DNA from: a bacterium
Lineage (GTDB): Bacteria; Planctomycetota; UBA1135; GCA-002686595
Assembly (NCBI GenBank): GCA_030428395.1
Contig: JAUIDW010000013.1
Span: 1-40,797, forward strand
Reading direction: 5' to 3'
DNA: 40,797 bases
Positions 1-6,936 of the stretch are shown piece by piece (the stretch's first letter is position 1; each line of letters starts with the position of its first letter). A program made the position numbers and the translations under genes. Below the pieces are notes generated by a model. The model was not told where the DNA came from. It saw nothing but the letters and a program-made list of their open reading frames with translations, and did not search any database.

Positions 1-1
1 C

Positions 2-97
2 GTCGATGTGGCCGTGCGGCGCTGGGAGCAGGCCACGGGCCGCAAGGCGAGCTGCGCCGACACCGGGGAGCCCTTCCCCGACCGGGGGGCGTCGTGA
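2..97 (+). CDS. C-terminal end of a phage-type DNA methyltransferase (partial)
   Basis: The frame is open from the window edge and encodes the last 31 residues of a protein. The string AVRRWEQATGRKA matches the C-terminal signature (RW-x-x-x-T-G-K/R-x-A) seen in phage and prophage adenine/cytosine-N4 DNA methyltransferases. The stop overlaps the GTG start of the next gene by 4 bases (GTGA), so the two were cotranscribed. The catalytic motifs lie outside the window, so activity and specificity cannot be judged. The assignment rests on this short tail and on the phage-like neighbour. Confidence 0.6.
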   Translation, partial: VDVAVRRWEQATGRKASCADTGEPFPDRGAS

Positions 98-522
98 TCC
101 GCAAGCTGCCGCCCGAGGCGTTCGAGGTCTACCTGAGCCAGGGGCTCGAGCGCAGCTACTCGGCGGTCGCCAAGCACTTCGGCGTCTCCAAGGTCGCGGT
201 CACCAACCGCGCCGTGAAGGAGAAGTGGCAGGAGCGGCTGGCGAAGATCGAGGAAGAGGCGCGGGACGCGTTCGACAAGCGCGCTGCCCAGAGCCAGGAG
301 GAGATGCGCGACCGGCACATGAAGGTCGCGCGGGCGATCCAGACCAAGGCGCTCCAGGCGCTCCAGCGGCACTCGCTGAGCTCCGCGATCGAGGCGGTGA
401 AGGCGCTGGAGACCGCGGTGAAGATGGAGCGCACGGCCGCGCGCGAGGTCTCCGAGCGCACGGCGGTGATCCTCGCTGCAGTCCGCAGCTTCTGCGAACG
501 AACTTCTGACTCAGGACACTAG
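94..522 (+). CDS. Terminase-small-subunit-like phage protein, probably 3'-truncated
   Basis: A 142-aa helical, charged protein. The N-terminus (about residues 20-50) looks like a helix-turn-helix, with SAVAKHFGVSKVAVTNRA followed by KEKWQERLAKIEEEAR. The middle, with RDRHMKVARAIQTKALQAL and KALETAVKMER, resembles the small DNA-packaging protein encoded before terminase large subunits in prophages. Start is GTG at 94, overlapping the methyltransferase stop. The last 15 residues or so look out of frame with the family, and no large terminase follows. The gene instead runs 4 bases into the stop of a convergent chromosomal lipoprotein gene. I infer a decayed prophage edge. It could also be an unrelated HTH regulator. 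Confidence 0.6.
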   Translation: MIRKLPPEAFEVYLSQGLERSYSAVAKHFGVSKVAVTNRAVKEKWQERLAKIEEEARDAFDKRAAQSQEEMRDRHMKVARAIQTKALQALQRHSLSSAIEAVKALETAVKMERTAAREVSERTAVILAAVRSFCERTSDSGH

Positions 523-2279
523 TCCCGGTCGAGCGTGCGCTCGATCCAGTCGGTGACGATCTCCTCGAGCACGTCGAGGGGGACCGAGCCGTGCTCGAGG
601 ACCGTGTCGTGGAAGGCGCGCAGGTCGAAGTGCTCGCCCAGGGTCTCCTCGGCGCGGCGGCGCAGCTCCTTGATCTTCAGCTCGCCGAGCTTGTACGAGA
701 GCGCCTGGCCCGGCCACGAGATGTAGCGGTCGATCTCGGTGTTGCACTCGTGCAGCGACAGGGCCGTGTTCGTCGCCAGGTACTCCAGCGCGCGGTCGCG
801 CGACCAGCCCATGGCGTGGATGCCGGTGTCGACCACGATGCGGCACGCGCGCCACATCTCGTAGGTCAGGCGGCCGAAGTCCTGGTAGGGGTCGTCGTAC
901 ATGCCGACCTCGAGGCCCAGCCACTCGCAGTACAGCGCCCAGCCCTCGCCGAAGGCGGAGATGTACTCGCTGCGGCGGAAGAGCGGCGCGGCCTCCGACT
1001 CGGCGGCCAGGGCGCCCTGCAGGTGGTGGCCGGGGACCGCCTCGTGCAGCGACAGCGCCGTCAGCGCGTACAGCGGCCGGCTCTCCAGCGCGTACGTGTT
1101 GACCCAGTACCAGCCGGGCTCGGTGCTGTCCGCCGTGGTCCCCGAGTAGCGGCCCGCCGTGTACTTCGGCGCCAGGTGCGCCGGCACGGGCTCGACGCCG
1201 TAGGGCTTGCGGGGCAGGCGGCCGAACAGCTGCGGCAGCCGCGCGTCCATGCGCTTGCAGATCCAGGAGGCCTCGCGCAGCAGCTCCTCGGGCGTCTCGG
1301 CGTAGAAGCGCGGGTCGGTGCGCAGGAACTCGAGGAAGGCCGCGTAGTCGCCCTCGAACTCGAGCTCGGCCAGGATGGCGTCCATCTCGCCGCGGATGCG
1401 CGCGACCTCGTCGAGGCCGATGCCGTGGACCTGCTCGGGGGTCAGGTCCAGGGTCGTGAAGTGCTGGACGAGCCAGCCGTAGTACTCGAGCCCCCCGGGC
1501 ATCGCCAGGGCGCCGACCGAGTCGCGCGCGCCGGGCAGGTACTCGGCCAGGAAGAAGCGCAGGAACTCGCGGTAGCCGACCACCACGCCGTCGCGGATGG
1601 CCTCGCGGCCGGCGCGGCGCAGGCGCTCGTGCTCGGTCGCGGGGACGGCGGGGGGGAAGTCCTCGAAGGGCGCCCAGAACACGCTGTCCTCGGGGTCGTC
1701 GACCACGTGCGAGTCGATCGTGACCTCGTAGCCCTCCAGCACGACGCGCGGCATCACGCGCCCCGCCTCCATGCCGCGGCGCATGCGCTCGACGTGCTGG
1801 CGCGCGTACTCGGGGAAGGCGCGCAGGCGCGCGACGTACAGGTCGTAGTCGGCGACGGTCGCGAGCGGGGACTCCTTCGGCAGGCGCGCGAAGTCGATGT
1901 GGAAGCCGTCGTCGACCGTGATGGGGATCAGGTGGTCGCCGAACTCGAAGGCGGCCAGGCGGTCGGACAGCTGGCGCTCGAGCACCGCGTGGTCGATGCG
2001 CGCGCGGAGGTCCAGCGACTCGCGGTCGATCTCGCGCAGCTCCTCGAGCCGCGCGCGCGCCGAGGCCGCTCGCGCCGCGATCGCGGGGACGCTGGCGTCC
2101 GGCAGGACGCGGTCACCGACGACCTCCTCGGCGGAGCCGGCGAGCAGCGGGTCGGCCGCCAGGCGCTCGTCCCACTCCTCGTCGCACAGGCGGTGCAGGC
2201 GCTCGGGCCCGGGCGTCGAGCAGGCGGTCGGCAGCAGCAGGGCGAGGGCGAGGAGGGCGGCGCGGGGAGTCGGGGTCAT
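519..2279 (-). CDS. DUF885 family lipoprotein (putative metallopeptidase-like)
   Basis: A 586-aa protein with a lipoprotein signal: a hydrophobic stretch ending LLLPTAC, with lipidated Cys20, so it is predicted to be anchored in a membrane facing the periplasm. The body is a DUF885 domain. The diagnostic HEAVPGHHLQ motif lies near residues 412-421, followed by FGEGWALYCEWLG and, near the C-terminus, SWPGQALSYKLGELKI. The His/Glu motif is zinc-peptidase-like, but family members have no generally established substrate. Length is normal for the family. The ATG at 2279 overlaps the rhomboid stop (ATGA), making this the last gene of a thioredoxin-rhomboid-DUF885 operon and pointing to a role in envelope protein or peptide turnover (inference). 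An in-frame extension upstream to 3104 runs antisense-frame through the rhomboid gene and is not real. Confidence 0.88.
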   Translation of the reverse strand: MTPTPRAALLALALLLPTACSTPGPERLHRLCDEEWDERLAADPLLAGSAEEVVGDRVLPDASVPAIAARAASARARLEELREIDRESLDLRARIDHAVLERQLSDRLAAFEFGDHLIPITVDDGFHIDFARLPKESPLATVADYDLYVARLRAFPEYARQHVERMRRGMEAGRVMPRVVLEGYEVTIDSHVVDDPEDSVFWAPFEDFPPAVPATEHERLRRAGREAIRDGVVVGYREFLRFFLAEYLPGARDSVGALAMPGGLEYYGWLVQHFTTLDLTPEQVHGIGLDEVARIRGEMDAILAELEFEGDYAAFLEFLRTDPRFYAETPEELLREASWICKRMDARLPQLFGRLPRKPYGVEPVPAHLAPKYTAGRYSGTTADSTEPGWYWVNTYALESRPLYALTALSLHEAVPGHHLQGALAAESEAAPLFRRSEYISAFGEGWALYCEWLGLEVGMYDDPYQDFGRLTYEMWRACRIVVDTGIHAMGWSRDRALEYLATNTALSLHECNTEIDRYISWPGQALSYKLGELKIKELRRRAEETLGEHFDLRAFHDTVLEHGSVPLDVLEEIVTDWIERTLDRD

Positions 2280-3142
2280 GCTCGAGCGACGGCGAGGATC
2301 CAGGACAGGGCGATCAGGGCCGCCGCGGCCACTCCCATCCGGAGCTGCGTCGCGCGACCCGGCCGGAACGGCCGGCCGCGCCCACCGTACGCGAAGCCCA
2401 GCGCCGCGCCGCACGCGAATCCGGTCAGGTGGGCGAGCACGTCCGTGCGCTCGCCCGACATGCCCAGGTAGCCGAGCAGCGTGAACCCGGCCAGGATCGG
2501 ACCCCAGCGGTACGCCGGCTTCAGGCGCAGGAAGCGCTTCTGCGTCCACTGCAGCGTGACCAGGGCACCCAGCGCGCCGAAGACCGCCGTCGAGGCGCCG
2601 ATCCAGGTGTGCTCGGGCCCGTGAACCCAGGCGTTGGCGACGTTGCCGAGGAAGCCCGCGGTCAGCACCGTCAGCCAGGCCACGCCGTTGCCGGCGACGT
2701 GGGCCAGCAGCGCGCCGAACAGCCCGCCGAAGAACAGGTTGCCGATCAGGTGCCCCAGGTCGGCGTGCAGCGTCAGCGCCGTCGCGCAGCGCCACAGGGC
2801 GCCCCCGCGGACCGCCTCGGCGTCGCCGCGGCCCAGGCCGAGCGCGGCGGGCCAGGCGGCGTTCGCGGCCTGCGCCAGGACGAGCACGGCGCAGTACGCG
2901 GCCACGCCCGGGGCGACGTCCGTGCGGGGCAGGTCGGGCGCCTCCTCGACGCCGAAGCCGCGGTTCTCCTGCTCGTACTCGACGAGCTCCGCCAGCGCGC
3001 GCTCCGCGTCGTGCTCGGCCACGACCAGCAGGAAGCCGCCGCGCACCTGCACCATCTGGTGCTCGATGCCCACGGACTTCAGCACCAGCCCGCGCTCGCG
3101 GCACGGGCCCGGGCGCGCGGAGGCGAACACCTCGACGTTCAC
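2276..3142 (-). CDS. Rhomboid family intramembrane serine protease
   Basis: A 288-aa polytopic membrane protein starting at GTG 3142. About 75 N-terminal residues form a soluble region. The rhomboid core carries HADLGHLIGNLFFGG (conserved His131 and Asn135), the nucleophile motif GASTAVFGALG (Ser184) and the partner His238 in LAHLTGFACG, so the Ser-His dyad is intact. Rhomboids cleave single-pass membrane substrates within the bilayer. The N-terminus has a short DUF2007-like look (the stretch around MVQVRGGFLLVVAEHDAERA) that may be a regulatory domain. There are 28 bases between the co-chaperone stop and this start, and a 4-base overlap with DUF885 downstream, so this is an operon of envelope or protein quality control. 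Confidence 0.9.
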   Translation of the reverse strand: MNVEVFASARPGPCRERGLVLKSVGIEHQMVQVRGGFLLVVAEHDAERALAELVEYEQENRGFGVEEAPDLPRTDVAPGVAAYCAVLVLAQAANAAWPAALGLGRGDAEAVRGGALWRCATALTLHADLGHLIGNLFFGGLFGALLAHVAGNGVAWLTVLTAGFLGNVANAWVHGPEHTWIGASTAVFGALGALVTLQWTQKRFLRLKPAYRWGPILAGFTLLGYLGMSGERTDVLAHLTGFACGAALGFAYGGRGRPFRPGRATQLRMGVAAAALIALSWILAVARA

Positions 3143-3170
3143 ACGCGTTCTCTGCGGGTGCGCGCGGCGC

Positions 3171-4127
3171 TCAGCCGCACAGCAGGATGGAGAGCTTCTG
3201 CTGGTACTCCAGCGTGCGCGGGTCCTCGGGGCCGAGGGCCTGGAAGGCCTCGAGCAGCGCCTTGCGCGGCGCGCCGTCGTCGTGGTCGAGGTCGAGCAGC
3301 GCGGCCTCGTAGAGGTGCTCGAGCCCCTCGTCGTGCCGGTTCGCGGCGACCAGCGCGCGGCCGTAGGCGAGCCGCGCGGCCACGTCTTCCGGCGCCGCCT
3401 CGACGGCCTGGGCCAGGTCGCCCAGGTCGCCGGCGTGCGCGCGCAGGTCCAGCCGCGCCTGCAGCGCGCGCGCCGCGTCGGTGGCGCGCTGCTCGTCGTC
3501 CAGCCGGGCGAAGACCAGCTCGGCCTCGTCGGCGCGGTCGGCGTCGATCAGGATCTCGCACAGCGCCAGGCGCTCGGCCGCGGCGCCGGGGTGGGCGCGC
3601 AGGTGGTCGCGCAGCGCCTGGATCGCCCCGTCGACGTCGCCGGCGGCGGCCCGCTCGCGCGCGGTGTCCGCGGCGGCGGCCGCCGGCGCCTTCAGGTGCG
3701 GCTCGAGCAGCTCGCGGATGCGCGCCTCGGGCTGCACGCCCAGGAACCCGTCCACGACCTTGCCGCCGGCGAGCAGCACGACGGTGGGCACGCTCTGGAT
3801 GCGGAAGGCGTCGGCCAGGGCGGGCTCGCGGTCGATGTCGACCTTGGCCAGCACGAAGCGGCCGGCGAGCTCGGCGGCGAGCTTCTCGAGCATCGGGCCC
3901 AGCGTGCGGCACGGCTGGCACCACGTGGCCCAGAAGTCGACCAGGACGGGGACCTCCTCCGAGCGCAGGACGAGGTCCTGGAAGCCCTCGGTGGTGACGT
4001 CGACGACTTCGCCGGCGCGGCCGCCGGGGTGCGGGGCGGAGGCGGGGGGAGGAGCGCCGGCGCCCAGGGGGCCGGGCCCGCGTGAAGCGGGGGAGCCGGG
4101 GGTGCCGGCGTCGGAGAGCGGGTTCAT
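3171..4127 (-). CDS. Thioredoxin-fold/TPR co-chaperone (CnoX/YbbN-like)
   Basis: A 318-aa protein. A disordered Pro/Gly/Ala-rich leader of about 38 residues precedes a thioredoxin domain (about residues 40-150) with the active site WCQPC (Cys70, Cys73) and the cis-Pro loop SVPTVVLL. The C-terminal half is a TPR-like helical array with typical spacing (AAAGDVDGAIQALRDHL, then AEERLALCE-like repeats). This layout is that of CnoX/YbbN, which holds unfolding proteins and protects cysteines for chaperones. Redox activity is plausible because both cysteines are present. Start chosen at ATG 4127, the first Met in frame after which family similarity appears. First gene of the rhomboid/DUF885 operon. 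Confidence 0.88.
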   Translation of the reverse strand: MNPLSDAGTPGSPASRGPGPLGAGAPPPASAPHPGGRAGEVVDVTTEGFQDLVLRSEEVPVLVDFWATWCQPCRTLGPMLEKLAAELAGRFVLAKVDIDREPALADAFRIQSVPTVVLLAGGKVVDGFLGVQPEARIRELLEPHLKAPAAAAADTARERAAAGDVDGAIQALRDHLRAHPGAAAERLALCEILIDADRADEAELVFARLDDEQRATDAARALQARLDLRAHAGDLGDLAQAVEAAPEDVAARLAYGRALVAANRHDEGLEHLYEAALLDLDHDDGAPRKALLEAFQALGPEDPRTLEYQQKLSILLCG

Positions 4128-4210
4128 GGCGGTCGGGGGCGCGGCGCTCGGCGGCGCCGTCGCGGGGCCTACCCTAGCCCAAACCCCCGGGGGTTCGACC
4201 CCGGCCGGAC

Positions 4211-4975
4211 CTACTCCAGCCGCCGGTAGGTCTCCGGGTCGGCCCGCAGGACCAGCAGGTCGTCCAGGCGGCGCACCTCGCCGGTGATCTCGACCTGGTC
4301 GGCCACCAGGTCCAGCACCCGGTCGTTCACCGCGCCGCCGGCGGCGTCGACCAGCAGCAGCCGGGCCTCGCGCCCGTCCGCGTCGCGCGCCAGCAGGATT
4401 GGCGGGACGCCGCCCTGGATGCAGAGCGTCGCGCAGGCGCGGTGCGTCTTGCGCACGCCGGGGTTCATGACGCCGAGGTGGCACTTGCTGTCGACGATCT
4501 CGCCGCGCAGCGTGAACACGCCGAGCGTCTCCTCGCCCGGCAGGTCCGCCGCGTTGGCCAGGGCCTCGAGCACGACCGGCTCGACCGAGCCCGCGGCCAC
4601 CTCGATCATCGTGCGGTCGTCCTGGTGGATCAGCGCGCCACGCAGACGCACCGCCTGGCCCGCGCGGTCGCCGACCAGCTCGTCGGCGCCGTGCTTGCCG
4701 AACGCGACCAGCAGGTAGCGCGACCAGCCGGAGCCCTCGCCCGGCCGCTTGACGAGCAGCGTGGGGTAGGGGTCGACCTCGACCACGCCGACGAAGTCGC
4801 GCTCGGCGCCGAACTCGAACGTCGCGGGCGCGAAGGCGCGCTGGCCGGCCGACAGCGCGGCCGCGGCGGCGGCGCCCAGCGCGAGCAGCGCGACCGCCAC
4901 GTTGCGCGCGAAGCGGCCCGTCGCCGCCGGCGCGTGGGGCTGGTAGCCGACGTAGAACTCGTCCGACGGCTTCAC
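4211..4975 (-). CDS. Membrane-anchored protein with conserved Cys/His cluster, partner of ferric reductase-Rieske
   Basis: A 254-aa protein. Residues 1-22 are cytoplasmic, 23-44 form one transmembrane helix and the rest should lie outside the membrane. A beta-rich region follows, then a distinctive motif near residues 163-190 (SKCHLGVMNPG, then HRACATLCIQGG) with Cys165, His166, His178, Cys181 and Cys185, which could bind metal or a cofactor. Two halves (about 60-130 and 150-250) each look like small OB-like barrels. No named family is recognised. The GTG start at 4975 overlaps the stop of the ferric-reductase/Rieske gene by 4 bases, so the two proteins are probably made in matching amounts and may form a complex. 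Possible roles are electron acceptor or assembly factor (inference). Confidence 0.75.
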   Translation of the reverse strand: MKPSDEFYVGYQPHAPAATGRFARNVAVALLALGAAAAAALSAGQRAFAPATFEFGAERDFVGVVEVDPYPTLLVKRPGEGSGWSRYLLVAFGKHGADELVGDRAGQAVRLRGALIHQDDRTMIEVAAGSVEPVVLEALANAADLPGEETLGVFTLRGEIVDSKCHLGVMNPGVRKTHRACATLCIQGGVPPILLARDADGREARLLLVDAAGGAVNDRVLDLVADQVEITGEVRRLDDLLVLRADPETYRRLE

Positions 4976-6030
4976 GGGGCCCCCTTGACGCTGCAGGAGC
5001 CGGCCGGCCGACCGGCGGGGCGCGGGCGGGGGTCGAGCTGGACGCGGCCGTCGCGCACGCGCACGGGGAAGGTCGGCACGCGCTCGGTGAACGGCGGCGG
5101 CGACTCGCCGGTCTCGGGGACGTACTGGTAGCCGTGCCACGGGCACGTGATGCAGCCGTCGATCACGCGGCCCTCGCCCAGCGGGCCGTTCTGGTGCTGG
5201 CACACGCTGGACACCGCGGCCAGGCGCCCGCCGTAGCGGTAGATCGCCACGCGCTCGCCCGCCGCGCACACGACGCGCGCGCGCGCGTCGGGGATCTCGT
5301 CGACCGCGCAGACGTCCACGAACCCGTCCCCGACCTCTTCCCCGGCCGCCGGCCCGACCCCGGCGCGGTCGCGCGCGGCCTCGCGCCCCGCCGCGTAGAG
5401 GTGCAGCCCCAGCACCCAGGCGAGGCCGGCGCCGACGAGGACGACGTACAGCGGGCTGCGCTCGGCCTGCAGGGCGCCCAGGGCGACGTGCATCACGAGC
5501 AGGCCGTAGGCCACGTAGACGCCCATGTGCAGCGCCTTCCACGTCGGCGCCGTCAGGTTGTGCAGCCAGAAGTCGTGGCTGGTCGCCGCCATCAGGAACA
5601 GGACGACCAGCGCGGCGAGGCCCAGCGGCTGGAACGGGAAGTCGGCCACGTCGCCGTAGTGCGCGTTGCTGGTGAACACGCTGACGAGCGGGTTGACGTC
5701 CCCGAACAGGTGGAACTGCACGATCGAGAGCGCCGCGTGCGCCAGCCCCAGGAAGAACATCGTCACGCCCAGGTGGCGGCGGTTGTAGAGCAGCGGCAGG
5801 AAGCGCGGGCTGAGCCGGCACAGCGGCCCGATCGACAGAATCACGTGCAGCAGCGCGAACGCCGCGGTGCCGAAGGCGCGGATCAGCAGCGTCTCGGCCG
5901 TCGCGTTCGGCTTCAGCGCCAGCCCCACGCCGACGAAGGCGGCCAGGTACACCGCGACCGCCGCGGCCAGCGTCAGGTCGTACAGCTTCTTCTGGCGGTT
6001 CCAGCCGACGGCGCGGTACTCGAGGCCCAT
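4972..6030 (-). CDS. Ferric-reductase-like transmembrane cytochrome b fused to Rieske [2Fe-2S] domain
   Basis: A 352-aa protein. Residues 1-215 contain about six transmembrane helices of the ferric reductase-like (FRD/MsrQ-like) type, with candidate haem-ligand histidines His62, His98, His168 and His181. Residues 235-345 form a Rieske domain with Cys277-x-His279 (CQHQNGPLGEG) and Cys296-x-x-His299 (CPWHGYQY), all four cluster ligands intact. The fusion suggests electrons pass between a quinone- or haem-linked membrane domain and a soluble Rieske cluster. It is third in a four-gene operon: 12 bases after the previous stop, with a GTGA overlap into the next gene. Physiological donor and acceptor are unknown. 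It could be a reductase for iron or for a periplasmic methionine-sulfoxide-type system. Confidence 0.9.
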   Translation of the reverse strand: MGLEYRAVGWNRQKKLYDLTLAAAVAVYLAAFVGVGLALKPNATAETLLIRAFGTAAFALLHVILSIGPLCRLSPRFLPLLYNRRHLGVTMFFLGLAHAALSIVQFHLFGDVNPLVSVFTSNAHYGDVADFPFQPLGLAALVVLFLMAATSHDFWLHNLTAPTWKALHMGVYVAYGLLVMHVALGALQAERSPLYVVLVGAGLAWVLGLHLYAAGREAARDRAGVGPAAGEEVGDGFVDVCAVDEIPDARARVVCAAGERVAIYRYGGRLAAVSSVCQHQNGPLGEGRVIDGCITCPWHGYQYVPETGESPPPFTERVPTFPVRVRDGRVQLDPRPRPAGRPAGSCSVKGAP

Positions 6031-6042
6031 GGTCGTCGCTCG

Positions 6043-6501
6043 TCAGCGGGGGAGGGGCGCCGAGGCGACGACGCCGTGGTGGGCCATGCCGTAGAGGACC
6101 AGCGAGCCGCCGTCCGCGCGGGCGGGCAGCGCGTAGCGCCGCGCGCGCTCGCCGAGCGAGCCCAGCAGGTAGGCGTCGCCGGGCAGCGCGTCCCCGACGG
6201 ATTCGGCGGCGGTCCAGTAGACGAGCAGGTCGGGCCGGCGCACCTCGCGGCGCGGCGCCAGCTCGACGACCACGCGGCCGGCGGTGCGCCCGACGCGCAT
6301 GCCGAGGTCGAGCTCGCCCCACGCGTCGTCGACCGCGTGCATCGGCGCCTCGATCGCCGGCCCGGCGGGCGCGACGGCCTCGGGCAGCAGCGTGGTCCGC
6401 TCCGGCTCGCGCGCGACGAGCGCCGCGGCGAACCCCAGCGGCAGCACGACGGCGAGCCCCGCCATCGCCCGCGCGTGGCGCCGACGCAGCGGGCGGATCA
6501 C
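6043..6501 (-). CDS. Single-span membrane protein of the Rieske/ferric-reductase operon
   Basis: A 152-aa protein starting at GTG 6501, which overlaps the upstream stop (GTGA). It has an Arg-rich N-terminus, one transmembrane helix at about residues 11-30 (AGLAVVLPLGFAAALVA), then an extracytoplasmic part of about 120 residues with beta-strand character, for example LLVYWTAAE and GDAYLLGSLGERARRYALP. No cysteines and no recognised domain. Its place between two other membrane genes and just before the ferric-reductase/Rieske fusion suggests an accessory subunit of that complex. Function unknown. Confidence 0.72.
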   Translation of the reverse strand: MIRPLRRRHARAMAGLAVVLPLGFAAALVAREPERTTLLPEAVAPAGPAIEAPMHAVDDAWGELDLGMRVGRTAGRVVVELAPRREVRRPDLLVYWTAAESVGDALPGDAYLLGSLGERARRYALPARADGGSLVLYGMAHHGVVASAPLPR

Positions 6502-6767
6502 GGCGCGCCCTCCGCGGGGCCGGCCGCGTCGCGGTGGGGCGTGCGCTCGACCGGCGCGCGCTCGCCCCGCGCCCAGCGCCGCGCCAGCAGCGGCCACAGC
6601 GCCGCGCAGCCCGGCAGGATCGCCAGCCGGAACCCCCAGGTGCCGTGGGCCGCCACGGGGTCCACGCGACCCGCGCCGCGCGTCACGAAGGCGACGGCGA
6701 AGACCAGGCCGACGGCCAGGTACGCCGCGGCCAGGCCGACCAGCCAGGAGACGAGGGTCACCAGCAC
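6498..6767 (-). CDS. Small two-helix membrane protein, first gene of the redox operon
   Basis: An 89-aa protein from GTG 6767. Two hydrophobic helices (about residues 3-28 and 46-62) flank a short loop with DPVAAHGTWGFRLAILPG, followed by a charged, probably cytoplasmic tail. Family unknown. Coupled to the next gene by a GTGA overlap. The 169 bases upstream separate it from the divergent Rieske/glutamate-synthase-like gene, so the two operons probably share a control region. Reality is supported by the overlap chain and the clear membrane topology. Confidence 0.7.
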   Translation of the reverse strand: MLVTLVSWLVGLAAAYLAVGLVFAVAFVTRGAGRVDPVAAHGTWGFRLAILPGCAALWPLLARRWARGERAPVERTPHRDAAGPAEGAP

Positions 6768-6936
6768 GGGGGCAGGCTACGGGATCGGGGCGCCGCGTGT
6801 GACCCGCCGACCGGCGGGTTTCCGCTCCGGGCTCCCGACGGGAAATTGACGTGCCCGGGGCGGTCACGCGCCCCCGGCCAGACCGTAGGGTTGGCCTCCC
6901 CTCGGCCGGCGCGGCCGGGGCGAAGGAGGAGGCCCC

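Noticed and set aside
519-3104. A minus-strand frame joining the DUF885 gene to an 800-residue protein
   Set aside because: The upstream part is an out-of-frame reading of the rhomboid gene. The lipoprotein signal and ATGA overlap place the real start at 2279.
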